Shown here in pieces: positions 26,297 to 34,769 of a stretch of 64,000 nt of DNA. The notes below the pieces were generated by a model that was not told the origin of the DNA, searched no databases, and saw only the letters and a program-made list of their open reading frames with translations. The stretch is from Bacillota bacterium. GTDB lineage: Bacteria > Bacillota > Sulfobacillia > Sulfobacillales > Sulfobacillaceae. The stretch is taken from assembly GCA_021784595.1 (NCBI GenBank), contig JAJYHT010000100.1:46358-110357 (forward strand), given 5' to 3'. The translations under genes were made by a program, and so were the position numbers. Every line of letters starts with the position of its first letter. Position 1 is the stretch's first letter.

Positions 26297-26639
26297 ACAC
26301 CACGCTCCTGATGAGATGGTATCATAACGGTCAACTGGGCTTGGATGAATAGCGCTGAAACCGCAGGGCAGCCCACTACCGCCCTATAGTAAGTGAGGAT
26401 CTTACCATACTGTGAGGGTTCTTCATAATTTAAAATCTTGTGGTCAAATGGAGGCCTACATGCGCGATACAGAGGGGTGAAAAAGACTGCGCAGTTCATC
26501 AGCATGGGTTGGGGGTCATAACTAACGGCTATTAATTCCATTGCAATAGGGTATGTAGAAGGCGTCACAAAGTAATAAAATAGATGTAGGGGATTTGTTG
26601 GCTGGCAAGACTAGACTGTTCTTAAAGGAGAGGGGCAAA
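26297..26639. other. Intergenic region, nothing recognised
   Basis: About 340 bases between divergent genes. No supported gene or obvious hairpin; promoters for both flanking genes are expected. Confidence 0.35.
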
Positions 26640-26825
26640 GTGGCTATACGAGCAGGAAGTATGGTATTCGATCCGCGATTGCCAGATCAATCGCGTACTG
26701 GGACCGTAATTCGGGTACGTACCAACCCGGCTTGTTTAATGCGTAGTTTGGTCGTTCAATGGCACGACGATGTGAACCGTCTTGAAGAATTAGAGGAAAT
26801 CGAGTTTGGTCCGTTGGAAGATTAA
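26640..26825 (+). CDS. Small acidic protein of unknown function
   Basis: A 61-residue protein starting at GTG 26640 with a good SD (AAGGAGAGG). It begins with a beta-rich, SH3/KOW-like stretch (GTVIRVRTNPACLMRSLVVQ) and ends in an acidic tail (LEELEEIEFGPLED). This layout suggests a small nucleic-acid- or ribosome-associated protein, but I recognise no family. Confidence 0.5.
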   Translation: MAIRAGSMVFDPRLPDQSRTGTVIRVRTNPACLMRSLVVQWHDDVNRLEELEEIEFGPLED

Positions 26826-27276
26826 AGAACTGTTGGTCAAGGTCTGAAAGGTTCACTTCCCTCACCTTATGAAATCGGCACCTACTGCCATAGTGCCCGG
26901 GTGGAGACGATTTCTTGCGCGCTTTATCCGTACTGTGTCGATGACTCTGCACTACTCTCTGAGGGATTAAATTGACCAAAAGTTCCCTAGTGAGTCGGAT
27001 TGCGGTCGCTGTGGGCCTCTTTCATCGTAGTCTATTCGCAATATCTCCCGGCATTTCCCTTCTGCTTGACAAAGCCTGGTTGGCGGACATGAATCTATAG
27101 GGTGACCGGAACGTTCCAACAATAGGAATGAGGCTGTGATTAAGATCGCGCGCGGCTATTTCTATGGGCTGTCGCTATACATGGATATTATCTTTATTAA
27201 CGAATTTACCGTTCTTTGTGCGATTGGTCACAATTTCAAATCGTTGTTGTGCGGTATGGTTGAAGTGTGTGGAAGA
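26826..27276. other. Intergenic region with a third dyad
   Basis: No supported gene. The dyad at 27136-27149 is the only signal I can point to. The region probably once held the promoter and 5' end of the ferredoxin gene. Confidence 0.35.
27136..27149. promoter_or_regulatory. Weaker CRP/FNR-type dyad upstream of the ferredoxin remnant
   Basis: GTGAT-TAAG-ATCGC matches the 23656 site except for one base in the right half. It lies about 140 bases before the recognisable ferredoxin sequence and may drive, or have driven, the ferredoxin-cupin-DUF2249 group. Confidence 0.35.
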
Positions 27277-27538
27277 AGACCTCAACCCGCTGCGTCGCCG
27301 TCAAAGACTAAAGTTGCGTGAAAGTGCCCGGTCGATTGCATTCGTCCGAGTAGGGATCTTGATGGGAAGCCAGCGTTTGACCATGATTCACAACTTTTCA
27401 TTGATCCCGAGGTTTGTATTGATTGTGGCGCTTGTGTGCCGGTTTGTCTGGTCGAGGCGATATTTTATCTAGAGGACCTGCCTTGGGGAAGATGAATTCT
27501 CGATTGAGGAGAATGCGGCATTTTATCGGAAAGGTTGA
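27277..27538 (+). pseudogene. Decayed bacterial-type ferredoxin (two Fe-S sites)
   Basis: A ferredoxin of the 7Fe/8Fe family is readable across three frames. First comes CVAVKD followed by an in-frame TAA and SCVKV (27291-27330). After a 2-base deletion, CPVDCIRPSRDLDGKPAF leads into LFIDPEVCIDCGACVPVC and VEAIFYLEDLPW. After another shift, EDEFSIEENAAFYRKG ends at TGA 27536-27538. Both cluster-binding motifs are present, but the stop and two frameshifts rule out a functional product. Such ferredoxins serve as electron carriers in redox and nitrogen-oxide metabolism. Confidence 0.75.
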
Positions 27539-27584
27539 CGGCGGATGTCATTCCGTTACTGGAAACGAAAGAAGGGAAAGCCAG

Positions 27585-27929
27585 ATGAATATTTGGCGAA
27601 CAGACGATTCAACGCTTTATCACGCTGACCACTACACCGTTCGGCATTTGTTTGAATCAAGCCACATTGTGGTGGTTTGGTTTGGGTTTATGGCGGGACA
27701 AGTATTGCGGGATCATAAGACGTCAAGTCATGCGTTAATTCAATGCCTAAGTGGCACAATCATCGTGCAAGCCATGGGTGAATCAACCACCTTGGAGGCC
27801 GGAATGTGCGCGGTGCTTGAACCCCAGTCTGTTCATGCGCTCTATGCCAGAGAGCGTGCACTCGTCCAACTTTTGATTATCCCACACCCCAATCACCACA
27901 CGCTGGTAGAGGAATTGCAACTAACCTGA
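27585..27929 (+). CDS. Cupin-domain protein
   Basis: A 114-residue single-domain cupin; ATG 27585 follows GAAGGGAAAG. The cupin core is visible in VLRDHKTSSHALIQCLSGTI with the first motif histidines reduced (H-x5-H), VQAMGESTTLEAGMCAVL and QSVHALYARERALVQLLII for the second motif. No catalytic function can be assigned. Small cupins of this type recur next to DUF2249 and ferredoxin genes in nitrate/NO-respiring bacteria. It is the only intact gene of its group here, flanked by a dead ferredoxin and a dead DUF2249 gene. Confidence 0.7.
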   Translation: MNIWRTDDSTLYHADHYTVRHLFESSHIVVVWFGFMAGQVLRDHKTSSHALIQCLSGTIIVQAMGESTTLEAGMCAVLEPQSVHALYARERALVQLLIIPHPNHHTLVEELQLT

Positions 27930-28180
27930 GTCCAACGTTTGGGTGAGAAATGTTCGGGGAATTCACGTTGACGAGGATCCCTTGCTTTGCTTGCGGCTTT
28001 GCGGCGGTAGACGTCCGGTTATGCCTCGAGTCTCCTTGTGGGAAGGATGACCGCTTGATTGGTAAAACCGTTCTGAGACCTGGCAGGCTTGGCTCAAGTG
28101 CCTCGAAAAGCATACGTACGGTGAGAAGACGAAAACAAACCAGGTAAACAAAGTAAAACACTGAGGCAGGAGGAGAAACG
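27930..28180. other. Probable decayed sequence between cupin and DUF2249 remnant
   Basis: A cysteine-containing frame (IPCFACGFAAVDVRLC) suggests an eroded metal-binding gene, but no start or family can be supported. Confidence 0.25.
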
Positions 28181-28408
28181 GTGAAACAATTGGATGTAAG
28201 ACCCATTTTAAAGGATGGCAAAGAGCCGTTTATGGATATCATCTCATTTGTTCAAGCACTGGAGTGTTGAGCAGGGTTTTGAATTGCTGGCTACCTTTCG
28301 TCCAGCTCGTATGCTTAAAGTTTTGAATTCCAAAGGGTACTCGAATTCTTGTCGTAACATGGGGAACGGAACGGTACTTGGAGTGTGATCTTTAAGCCTA
28401 TCGATTAA
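28181..28408 (+). pseudogene. Frameshifted single-domain DUF2249 gene
   Basis: GTG 28181 has a strong SD (AGGAGGAG). The frame reads QLDVRPILKDGKEPFMDIIS and FVQALE, then TGA. The adjacent frame continues VEQGFELLATFRPARMLKVL and NSKGYSNSCRNMGNGT, and a third supplies the ending WSVIFKPID with TAA 28406-28408. This is a complete DUF2249 domain broken by two frameshifts. It probably belonged to one transcript with the ferredoxin and cupin genes. Confidence 0.75.
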
Positions 28409-28580
28409 CTCCTAAAATCGAGAGCGCTATAAAATGAGGCCGGGACACCCTGTCCGAATGCGGCTTGGGGGAGCGACTTTGCAACAGGTCAGGTGTTGAT
28501 TGAGGGCCACTCGTTCGAGACTGAAGATGTTTGATCCAATAAAAATTTGCAGGGAGTGCTGTTTTCACCAAGCCACGAAG

Positions 28581-29672
28581 TCATTTTTCCAAGTGGATTG
28601 CCCGCATCAGATGGTAGGCAATGCGTTCTGAGGCATGACCATCGCCATAGGGGCTACCCTTATGAAATCGAAGTTGGCCAGACAAGGAATCTCTAGCCAT
28701 GGCTACTATGCGGCGATAGTCATGCCCCACCAAGTAACCATAGCCACTTCGGACCACTTCTGGTCGTTCGGTTTCCTCTCGCGCAATTAGTAGCGGTATC
28801 CCGAGTATCGGAGCCTCTTCTTGAAGTCCTCCCGAATCGCTAATGATGAGGTCCGCAGTGCGAAGAAAGTGGATCCAATCTTCATAATCCATGGGTTCAA
28901 TTAATGTTACCGGGCCTTGACTAAATGCTTCTAGGGCAGTGGAAAAAACAACGGGGTTGGGGTGAAGCGGAAAAAAGAGTTCGATGTTTTCATACGCGGC
29001 CAAAGTATTCAATGCCTTGAAAATATTGGACAGATAGGGATGATTTTCTCGTCGATGAATAGTCGCCACAACACGATGCAGTTTTTGTTTAGGAAACGTT
29101 GGTGCGGAATGTGGGGGCCACTGTAAAATCTGGTGTAATGCGTCGACTACCGAATTGCCTGTGATATAAATTTTTCCCGGAGCGGATTCGCGGCGTAAGT
29201 TACGGGCGGCTTGGGCCGACGGGGCGAAATTCCACCGACTGAAGGTGGATATTGTCCGTCGGTATGTTTCCTCGGGGAAAGGCGTCATTGGTCGGTGCGT
29301 TCGAAGTCCGGCCTCGACATGAGCTAGTGGAATGCCACAATGAAAGGCGGCCCAGGCTGTCATGACGGCCGTTGCAGTATCTCCTTGCACGATTACCAGA
29401 TCCGGTGACTCGGATACTAGAATACGAGTGGTTTCGAGCAGAATCCGAGTTTGCAGCTCAACTAAAGCTTGACCTGGGGCGAGCAGGTCTAGGTGGTATG
29501 CGGTGGGCACACCGAACCGTTCCATGACGGACGGCATGAGACTGCTGTGCTGACCCGTGTTGATACCTATATAGCCGACGTTTGGCAAGTGAGCCAATAT
29601 TTGTCCTAGTGGCGCCAATTTAATGGCTTCCGGCCTGGTTCCAAACACTACCGCCATTTTAACACTCATCAT
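28581..29672 (-). CDS. wecB: UDP-N-acetylglucosamine 2-epimerase (non-hydrolysing)
   Basis: A 363-residue cytoplasmic enzyme converting UDP-GlcNAc to UDP-ManNAc for surface polysaccharide or wall teichoic acid linkage units. ATG 29672 overlaps the previous stop (TAATG) with GGGAAGGGA upstream. Key family motifs are present: VVFGTRPEAIKLAPL, VQGDTATA, HVEAGLRTHRPMTPFPEETYR, ITGNSVVDAL, ISDSGGLQEEAPILGIP and REETERPE. It is the last gene of the glycosyltransferase operon. Confidence 0.92.
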   Translation of the reverse strand: MMSVKMAVVFGTRPEAIKLAPLGQILAHLPNVGYIGINTGQHSSLMPSVMERFGVPTAYHLDLLAPGQALVELQTRILLETTRILVSESPDLVIVQGDTATAVMTAWAAFHCGIPLAHVEAGLRTHRPMTPFPEETYRRTISTFSRWNFAPSAQAARNLRRESAPGKIYITGNSVVDALHQILQWPPHSAPTFPKQKLHRVVATIHRRENHPYLSNIFKALNTLAAYENIELFFPLHPNPVVFSTALEAFSQGPVTLIEPMDYEDWIHFLRTADLIISDSGGLQEEAPILGIPLLIAREETERPEVVRSGYGYLVGHDYRRIVAMARDSLSGQLRFHKGSPYGDGHASERIAYHLMRAIHLEK

Positions 29673-30340
29673 TAAATCCCTTCCCATTGGATAAGAGATC
29701 GCCTCAGTACCGCACGAAAACAGCCTAGTTCACCGTTAGGACTGGTTAACAAATTATGCGGTATCGAAAAATCAACAGGTCCTGCAAAAGCAAAACCAGC
29801 TTTCAACACTATATGGTGAAAAAATGCTCGATTAACGGTGGGATAATCTAAGGTTATGACAAGCAGTCCGCCGGGTTTCAGAATGCGAAAAAACTCGCTC
29901 AACGTCTTCACTTGCTCAGTCGAGGAGAGATGTTCCAGCACAGAAAGGCAAAAAACAGTATCCAACGACTGATCGTTATATGGCAGTTCGAGAATCGATG
30001 CTTGAACCAAATGAATTTTTGACACGTAGTTATCCATCAAATAGCGGGCGTTCTCTGGACCAAAGTCATCGATAATTCCCTCCAACAGGGTCCTGTCATC
30101 GCCGATGCGAGGGTCAATGTCGCAGGCATGGGTAATGCGGCATCGCGTACCCAGCCAGAATTTGAAGGGATGGGAAACGCCCGATGCGGCATCCAAGACC
30201 ACTGCGGTGGGATCAGCGAATTCTTGTGCCCAGTGATATTCGTAAGGCCGACTCCACCAGGTTTTTGGCAAGGGCACTAAAATCACGTTCGAATAGGGAT
30301 CGGATTGCTGGAAGAATCGGCTGACCCATGAATCTCTCAT
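29672..30340 (-). CDS. Class I SAM-dependent methyltransferase
   Basis: A 222-residue protein; ATG 30340 is chosen because GGAGGTGA lies just upstream, beginning 6 bp after the preceding glycosyltransferase stop. Motif I is VVLDAASGVSHPFKFWLG, the acidic strand-2 end is THACDIDPR, motif IV is LDTVFCLSVLEHLS and motif VI is RILKPGGLLVITLDYP. It most likely modifies a sugar or glycolipid made by the operon, though a protein or small-molecule target is possible. Confidence 0.82.
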   Translation of the reverse strand: MRDSWVSRFFQQSDPYSNVILVPLPKTWWSRPYEYHWAQEFADPTAVVLDAASGVSHPFKFWLGTRCRITHACDIDPRIGDDRTLLEGIIDDFGPENARYLMDNYVSKIHLVQASILELPYNDQSLDTVFCLSVLEHLSSTEQVKTLSEFFRILKPGGLLVITLDYPTVNRAFFHHIVLKAGFAFAGPVDFSIPHNLLTSPNGELGCFRAVLRRSLIQWEGI

Positions 30341-30345
30341 TGTGG

Positions 30346-31437
30346 TCACCTCCGAGTCATAGGCGGACCATAGACTCTCATCAAGGCTGCGGTCCAAGCT
30401 TTTTGCCATCGGAGCAACCCAAACGCCAGAGAACTTTCGCGTGCATGAGATGACAAAGCCAAACGGAATGCTCGGTTTTCCAACAATTCTTCCAGTGCTT
30501 GGCTAACCGTATCACTTCGGGGGGGCACCAATAGCCCGTTGTATCGCGGGAGAATGAGATTGGTCAGCCCACCCACATCGGTGGCCACTACCGCACAACC
30601 GCTGGCTAAAGCCTCCAAACAAGATAGTGACGTACCTTCACTGTAGGTTGATGGAATGACTACAATGTCAGCAGCTTGATAGAGTGCAGGCATTTGATGA
30701 AATGGTGTGCTTATTACTTCAAGGCGATCACGGAACGGGAGCCTCTGCAACTGCGTGTCGAGACGGGCGTTGAATGGTTGATTATTGCGGTCGATGCTCA
30801 TGATAAAGCGAACCTCGGGGTATTTGTCCACGAGCTTAGCTACCGAATCTAAGAACAGATCGATGCCGCGCGCTGGATCAATCCGTCGAGGGAACAGAAC
30901 CACGGGTGGATCCTCCCGCGGCATGGCTGGCGGTTTAAATAGGTCGGTATCGACAAAGTTTGGAATGACCGTAATTTTTTTGGAGAGAGAGGGATAGACA
31001 GCTCTAATTACGTTGAGGAAATTGTAATCTACGGATACCACTTCATCTGCTTGATTCAGTGCCATGCGACATGCCTCAAACTGGCCTCGGACATCTTGAG
31101 AGGGATCTTCCCACCAAACCCCATGTGACACGACAAGGGAGTGTGGTTTATAGGCTATAGGTTCTTGCATTATCGAGAGATACAGGCACGTGGTAGTTTC
31201 GTGATTCATGGATTCCAAAGCGGCCAACAGATTGAGGCGTGCGAGACCGTGACCCCTTATGGTCACGCCATCCACTGTTTGAACCCAGTCAGATGATCCA
31301 TTTTGATGCACATCGACGGCGTAGCCTGCACGCCGTGCGGTGTCAATCAATGCCCATGCCATTCTCTCTAATCCGCCTACGACGGGACGATCACCATCCC
31401 ATGTTAGTAGGTTAGGCATAATAAATGATAGTTGCAT
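30346..31437 (-). CDS. Glycosyltransferase family 4
   Basis: A 363-residue GT-B retaining glycosyltransferase. The N-terminal domain has the glycine-rich loop VVGGLERMAWALIDTARRAG. The C-terminal domain holds ITVIPNFVDTDLFKP, VVLFPRRIDPARGIDLFLDS and the donor-binding EX7E region YSEGTSLSCLEALASGCAVV. It starts at ATG 31437, sharing a TGATG overlap with the upstream GT2 gene. It adds a sugar to a surface glycan or protein; donor and acceptor are unknown. Confidence 0.88.
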   Translation of the reverse strand: MQLSFIMPNLLTWDGDRPVVGGLERMAWALIDTARRAGYAVDVHQNGSSDWVQTVDGVTIRGHGLARLNLLAALESMNHETTTCLYLSIMQEPIAYKPHSLVVSHGVWWEDPSQDVRGQFEACRMALNQADEVVSVDYNFLNVIRAVYPSLSKKITVIPNFVDTDLFKPPAMPREDPPVVLFPRRIDPARGIDLFLDSVAKLVDKYPEVRFIMSIDRNNQPFNARLDTQLQRLPFRDRLEVISTPFHQMPALYQAADIVVIPSTYSEGTSLSCLEALASGCAVVATDVGGLTNLILPRYNGLLVPPRSDTVSQALEELLENRAFRLALSSHARESSLAFGLLRWQKAWTAALMRVYGPPMTRR

Positions 31438-32168
31438 CAGCGGTGCTCCTTTTCACTAAACCAACCAGGACTCGGCATCGGGATCCATGGTTCAAGGGTG
31501 ATGCTACTAGAAAGCACGCTCTCAGTATGGGACTGGACTGCGCCATACACTGCTAGATCGCGTTCGCGATAAAACAGATATTTTTTTAGATGTTCATCTC
31601 CGCGGGCCCATCCAAAGTGTTGAACCCGGAGATGGCTGTAAAACGTGACTCGGTCGCGATAGGATAATGGAAATCGTCCGCAGTGAATTGGTTGTGCCAT
31701 CCAGTCAGGAGAAAGTGTTGAATCGTAGCGCACCAGCAATGGAGAAAAACGATTCCAGGGGTTCCATGCGCCGTCGATGCGCACCTGTTCGGTGCCTTTC
31801 CAAAAGTCAAAGATACGGAATGCAACAGCGTCATAATCTTCCTGATTCAGAAGCCATGGCAGTTCCAACGTGGCTCTTTCTTCAAAGAGCTCGTCGGCAT
31901 CCAAGGCTAATATCCATTCAGGGTTCTCGTAGGTTGCAAGTTCCCACAAGTGGCGACGCAGCTCTGCTTCGTTTTGCTCGAACCAAGGAATATCCCCACG
32001 ATAGTAACGTACCTTGGGATAACTTTTGCAGAAATCTGCAGTATCGTCGGCTGAGGCATCGTCAAAAACCACGATGCGGTCGGTCAATATTGACAATTGT
32101 TCCAGTGTAGCGCGCAACCACCGTGCAGCTTCATTGCGCACTGGCAACATGGAGATGACATGTGCCAT
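31437..32168 (-). CDS. Glycosyltransferase family 2
   Basis: A 243-residue GT-A inverting glycosyltransferase: ISMLPVRNEAARWLRATLEQ at the N-terminus, the nucleotide site IVVFDDASADDTADF, and the metal-binding DxD in WILALDADELFEE. The C-terminal portion includes LRVQHFGWARGDEHLKKYLFY, common in GT2 enzymes of surface-glycan clusters. It has no membrane anchor. It is coupled by a 1-base overlap to the downstream GT4 gene. Confidence 0.88.
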   Translation of the reverse strand: MAHVISMLPVRNEAARWLRATLEQLSILTDRIVVFDDASADDTADFCKSYPKVRYYRGDIPWFEQNEAELRRHLWELATYENPEWILALDADELFEERATLELPWLLNQEDYDAVAFRIFDFWKGTEQVRIDGAWNPWNRFSPLLVRYDSTLSPDWMAQPIHCGRFPLSYRDRVTFYSHLRVQHFGWARGDEHLKKYLFYRERDLAVYGAVQSHTESVLSSSITLEPWIPMPSPGWFSEKEHR

Positions 32169-32360
32169 CAGTTAAAACCTCCAATGTTATTAGTCAACAG
32201 AACTTTTAACTCCTAATACGGGAAGAGTGAAGTCATATCATCGTCAGTCAGTATCATATGGAAATTAGTGCCATAATGTGAACCACTTGCCAAAAGAACT
32301 TAAAGTTTTATGGTTAGAACGCCTAAAACAGGGAACTCAATCGTACTTGGTGACGTAGAA

Positions 32361-33068
32361 TTAACTTTCGGATTTTCTCAGCACTGGGTTAAATATGCGC
32401 GTCCAAAATGAAGGGCGGAGTGCGTGGGCGGGCTTGCCCTCTTGGGCAATGAAATTGGGCGTCCCACCTTTATCGTCTGTTAGTCCAAACGTGATCTTAT
32501 TGTTGGGGATTTTAGCAAGACTGGAAAATGAGCGATTAGGGTACGACGAGCTAGGGACAAGGGGTGCTAGGATTGCAATGCAACCGTAGCAAAATGACTC
32601 AATTTTGGCTGACCATTGACCTTTTAGAAGAGGATTTACATAGATGAGTCGTACGATAGGCTGGCCTACTGCCTCAACGGCAAAAATGGTGTCCTGTGTT
32701 GCTATCAAAAATTCGGCCTTTGTCAGTAAAATGAGGGTTAAAAAGTGGGAATCTACTGAAATTGCCGCGGTAAATTCAAAACTCCCGCATGGAATGGTTT
32801 GCGGGAAGGGACCCAAAAGGGGAACGGGGCTCAAAGGAGTTAAACTTAGCGATACCTGTTCCCGAAATGCCATGTTTTGGACAACCTGGGCTATTTGGAT
32901 GCACGTGGGATGAAACACGGGATCTGAGGCTGCGTTGGCCGCAGGCAGAAGGATCGGGCGAACCTGGGTCTGGGTTAACTCAACGCAAAGCGTTAATGAA
33001 CATAGAAAAGCCAGAGTCTCAGTCCGAATGCTGTTGTTGCGCACTGTGGTAAGAAAGCTAAATGGCAC
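32361..33068 (-). CDS. Unknown beta-rich protein in the glycosylation operon
   Basis: A 235-residue frame from GTG 33068, 15 bases after the upstream GT4 stop, with AAGGATGGTGA as a possible SD. The central part reads CIQIAQVVQNMAFREQVSLS and CGSFEFTAAISVDSHFLTLI, followed by strand-rich sequence. It recalls spore/surface proteins with the C-x-x-I-x-x-V-x-x-x-x-x-x-RE-x-x-x-L pattern (SPOCS/DUF3794-like), but I am not certain of the family. There is no signal peptide. Position and orientation inside the operon favour a real gene that could be a glycosylation target or a spore-surface component. The opposite strand has only fragmented frames. Confidence 0.5.
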   Translation of the reverse strand: MPFSFLTTVRNNSIRTETLAFLCSLTLCVELTQTQVRPILLPAANAASDPVFHPTCIQIAQVVQNMAFREQVSLSLTPLSPVPLLGPFPQTIPCGSFEFTAAISVDSHFLTLILLTKAEFLIATQDTIFAVEAVGQPIVRLIYVNPLLKGQWSAKIESFCYGCIAILAPLVPSSSYPNRSFSSLAKIPNNKITFGLTDDKGGTPNFIAQEGKPAHALRPSFWTRIFNPVLRKSES

Positions 33069-33083
33069 CGAGGGTCACCATCC

Positions 33084-34202
33084 TTAAAAAACGCGGGTAA
33101 TCACCTCGGACCACCGTGAGTGCCACCGATCCAAACTAAAAGTTTCGGCTACTTCACGAGCATGGGTGCCAAGGCGTTCGCGCAACTGCGGATCGCTTGC
33201 CAATCTTTTCGTGGCATCTGCTAGGGCCCGTGCTGTAGGTTCGATTAAGAGTCCACTATATCCGTCTTGAATTAAATCGCAGAGCCCCCCTACAGCAGTG
33301 GTGATGACCGCACAGCCACTCGCCATGGCTTCCAGACAGGACAACGATGTGCCCTCACTCGATTTTGTAGGGATCCAGACAATGTCTGAAAATCGGTAGA
33401 GCTCTGCCATCAAGTGAGGAGGAAGCCAGTAGTAAAAGATGCGATCATGTGACGACGCCCAAGTGGTCAGCGTACGTTCCATATTATCGTCATGGGCGCG
33501 CCCAACAAAGTGAAATTCTAAATCTGTGTGACTTTCGGTAAGCCACAAAGCAGTTTTGCCTGCTTCATTTATTCCTCGAACAGTGGTGGCACGGCGGGGA
33601 AACACCACCCGCAATCGTGGATGAGGGCTACGAGATTCTTTATTTTGGGGATAAAATGAATTCAGGTCGACAAAATTTGGCACATACGAAAACTTCTGTG
33701 CCAAAATTGGCCAGGTGGCCCGAACCCAATTAATGGTTGCAGTGTCCACCGAGACAACCGACCTGACGCCTCCAATGGCTAATTGAAGTCTGCGATGCCA
33801 TTCCTGTCGGTCAAGAGCGCTGGGCAAAAATTTATCCATGCCCGGATGATCCCAATAGATGCCGTGGGAGATCGAAATGCTGTTGGGAAATACGGTGGGA
33901 TAGGCAAGATACATGACAAAGTAAATTGCGCCGTCGGCGTCGACGGCCTGCTCAAAGAAAACCTGGTTTAAATGAGGCATGGTTTGGTATGGTGTCTCGG
34001 TTTCGGGCACACCGCGAATTGGTACGCCGGGGATAATTTCTTTGTTCCAGTTGTCCCCGACTTGCCACCATTCAACGTCGCAGTCCATGTCAAGCAAGAG
34101 TTTGGTTAGTTCGACACCGTAGCGCTCGGCACCACCATATACTTGACGGGCACCAGACGGTTCAAAGTGATTTGAGGTTAAAATCGCGATTCGTTTCTTC
34201 AT
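33084..34202 (-). CDS. Glycosyltransferase family 4
   Basis: A 372-residue GT-B enzyme, a paralog of the gene at 30346. The N-terminal loop is GARQVYGGAERYGVELTKLL, and the linker region has FSYVPNFVDLNSFYPQ and LRVVFPRRATTVRGINEAGK. The EX7E segment is SSEGTSLSCLEAMASGCAVI. Both paralogs share an unusual RR-x-(D/T)-x-(A/V)-RGI nucleotide-site segment, so they arose by duplication and may use similar donors. It is the first glycosyltransferase after the TasA-like gene. Confidence 0.88.
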   Translation of the reverse strand: MKKRIAILTSNHFEPSGARQVYGGAERYGVELTKLLLDMDCDVEWWQVGDNWNKEIIPGVPIRGVPETETPYQTMPHLNQVFFEQAVDADGAIYFVMYLAYPTVFPNSISISHGIYWDHPGMDKFLPSALDRQEWHRRLQLAIGGVRSVVSVDTATINWVRATWPILAQKFSYVPNFVDLNSFYPQNKESRSPHPRLRVVFPRRATTVRGINEAGKTALWLTESHTDLEFHFVGRAHDDNMERTLTTWASSHDRIFYYWLPPHLMAELYRFSDIVWIPTKSSEGTSLSCLEAMASGCAVITTAVGGLCDLIQDGYSGLLIEPTARALADATKRLASDPQLRERLGTHAREVAETFSLDRWHSRWSEVITRVF

Positions 34203-34231
34203 AAGACGGCTCGCTCCTTTGGGGTACTGGT

Positions 34232-34258
34232 TTGGCTCCTCCGTCGGGGAGGCGCCAA
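34232..34258 (-). terminator. Hairpin between the TasA-like gene and the glycosyltransferase operon
   Basis: TTGGCTCCTCC (34232-34242) pairs with GGAGGCGCCAA (34248-34258) with one mismatch and a 5-base loop. No T-tract follows on the minus strand, so it may act as an attenuator or mRNA stabiliser that keeps the TasA-like transcript more abundant than the downstream genes. Confidence 0.5.
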
Positions 34259-34301
34259 AAGCGCGCCCCCTCGATGATAGGGCTTGGATAGAATGGCGGT
34301 A

Positions 34302-34769
34302 TCAGGAAAGTGCAACAAACACGATGTCAAAGCCAACGTCGATGCCTTGATAGGTGGAAGATGCAGTTGAGGGAAGACTGACCACAAACTGAACATTTTC
34401 GTTGCCGATACTGAGAGGCAGGGATTGCCCAGGGCTCGCTGGTTGATCGATCAAATTGTTCATGGTTCCGGCGAACACCGGGGATGCGGTGGCATTGGGA
34501 GATCCAGCCGTGACACTCACGACCAACTCATTCACTAACCGGGTGGCGGCACCGGTTGTCGTACTGTCGGTAGGGGACCAATTGATGGTGACTTGGTAGA
34601 ACTCGTCAACTGTTCCTGTGTTTGACACATTGGCAACGCCGGTGGTGCTGGACCCGGGAGTGAAATTGGATGCTGTGATAATGGCGCTGGTCGGCGACAC
34701 GTTGAGCGAAGTGGTTGCAGTGCTAGTGGTATTCCCGGTCGGGTCTACCACTGCAAAGGAAAATGCCAT
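34302..34769 (-). CDS. TasA/camelysin-like fibre protein without signal peptide
   Basis: A 155-residue protein; ATG 34769 follows AAGGAGG. It is rich in Ser, Thr, Val and Asn and has no cysteine. The pattern SAIITASNFTPGSSTTGVAN, VSNTGTVDEFYQVTINWSP, then LVVSVTAG and FVVSLPSTASSTYQGIDVGF is the beta-sandwich architecture of TasA/CotN-type biofilm and surface fibre proteins. Those proteins normally have a SipW-cleaved signal peptide; none is visible here and no SipW gene is in the window. The glycosyltransferase operon lies immediately downstream on the same strand, so it may be an appendage or coat subunit that becomes glycosylated. Confidence 0.6.
   Translation of the reverse strand: MAFSFAVVDPTGNTTSTATTSLNVSPTSAIITASNFTPGSSTTGVANVSNTGTVDEFYQVTINWSPTDSTTTGAATRLVNELVVSVTAGSPNATASPVFAGTMNNLIDQPASPGQSLPLSIGNENVQFVVSLPSTASSTYQGIDVGFDIVFVALS

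Noticed and set aside
26826..27135. Possible gene upstream of the ferredoxin remnant
   Set aside because: Only short frames without SD or family resemblance; probably promoter and decayed sequence.
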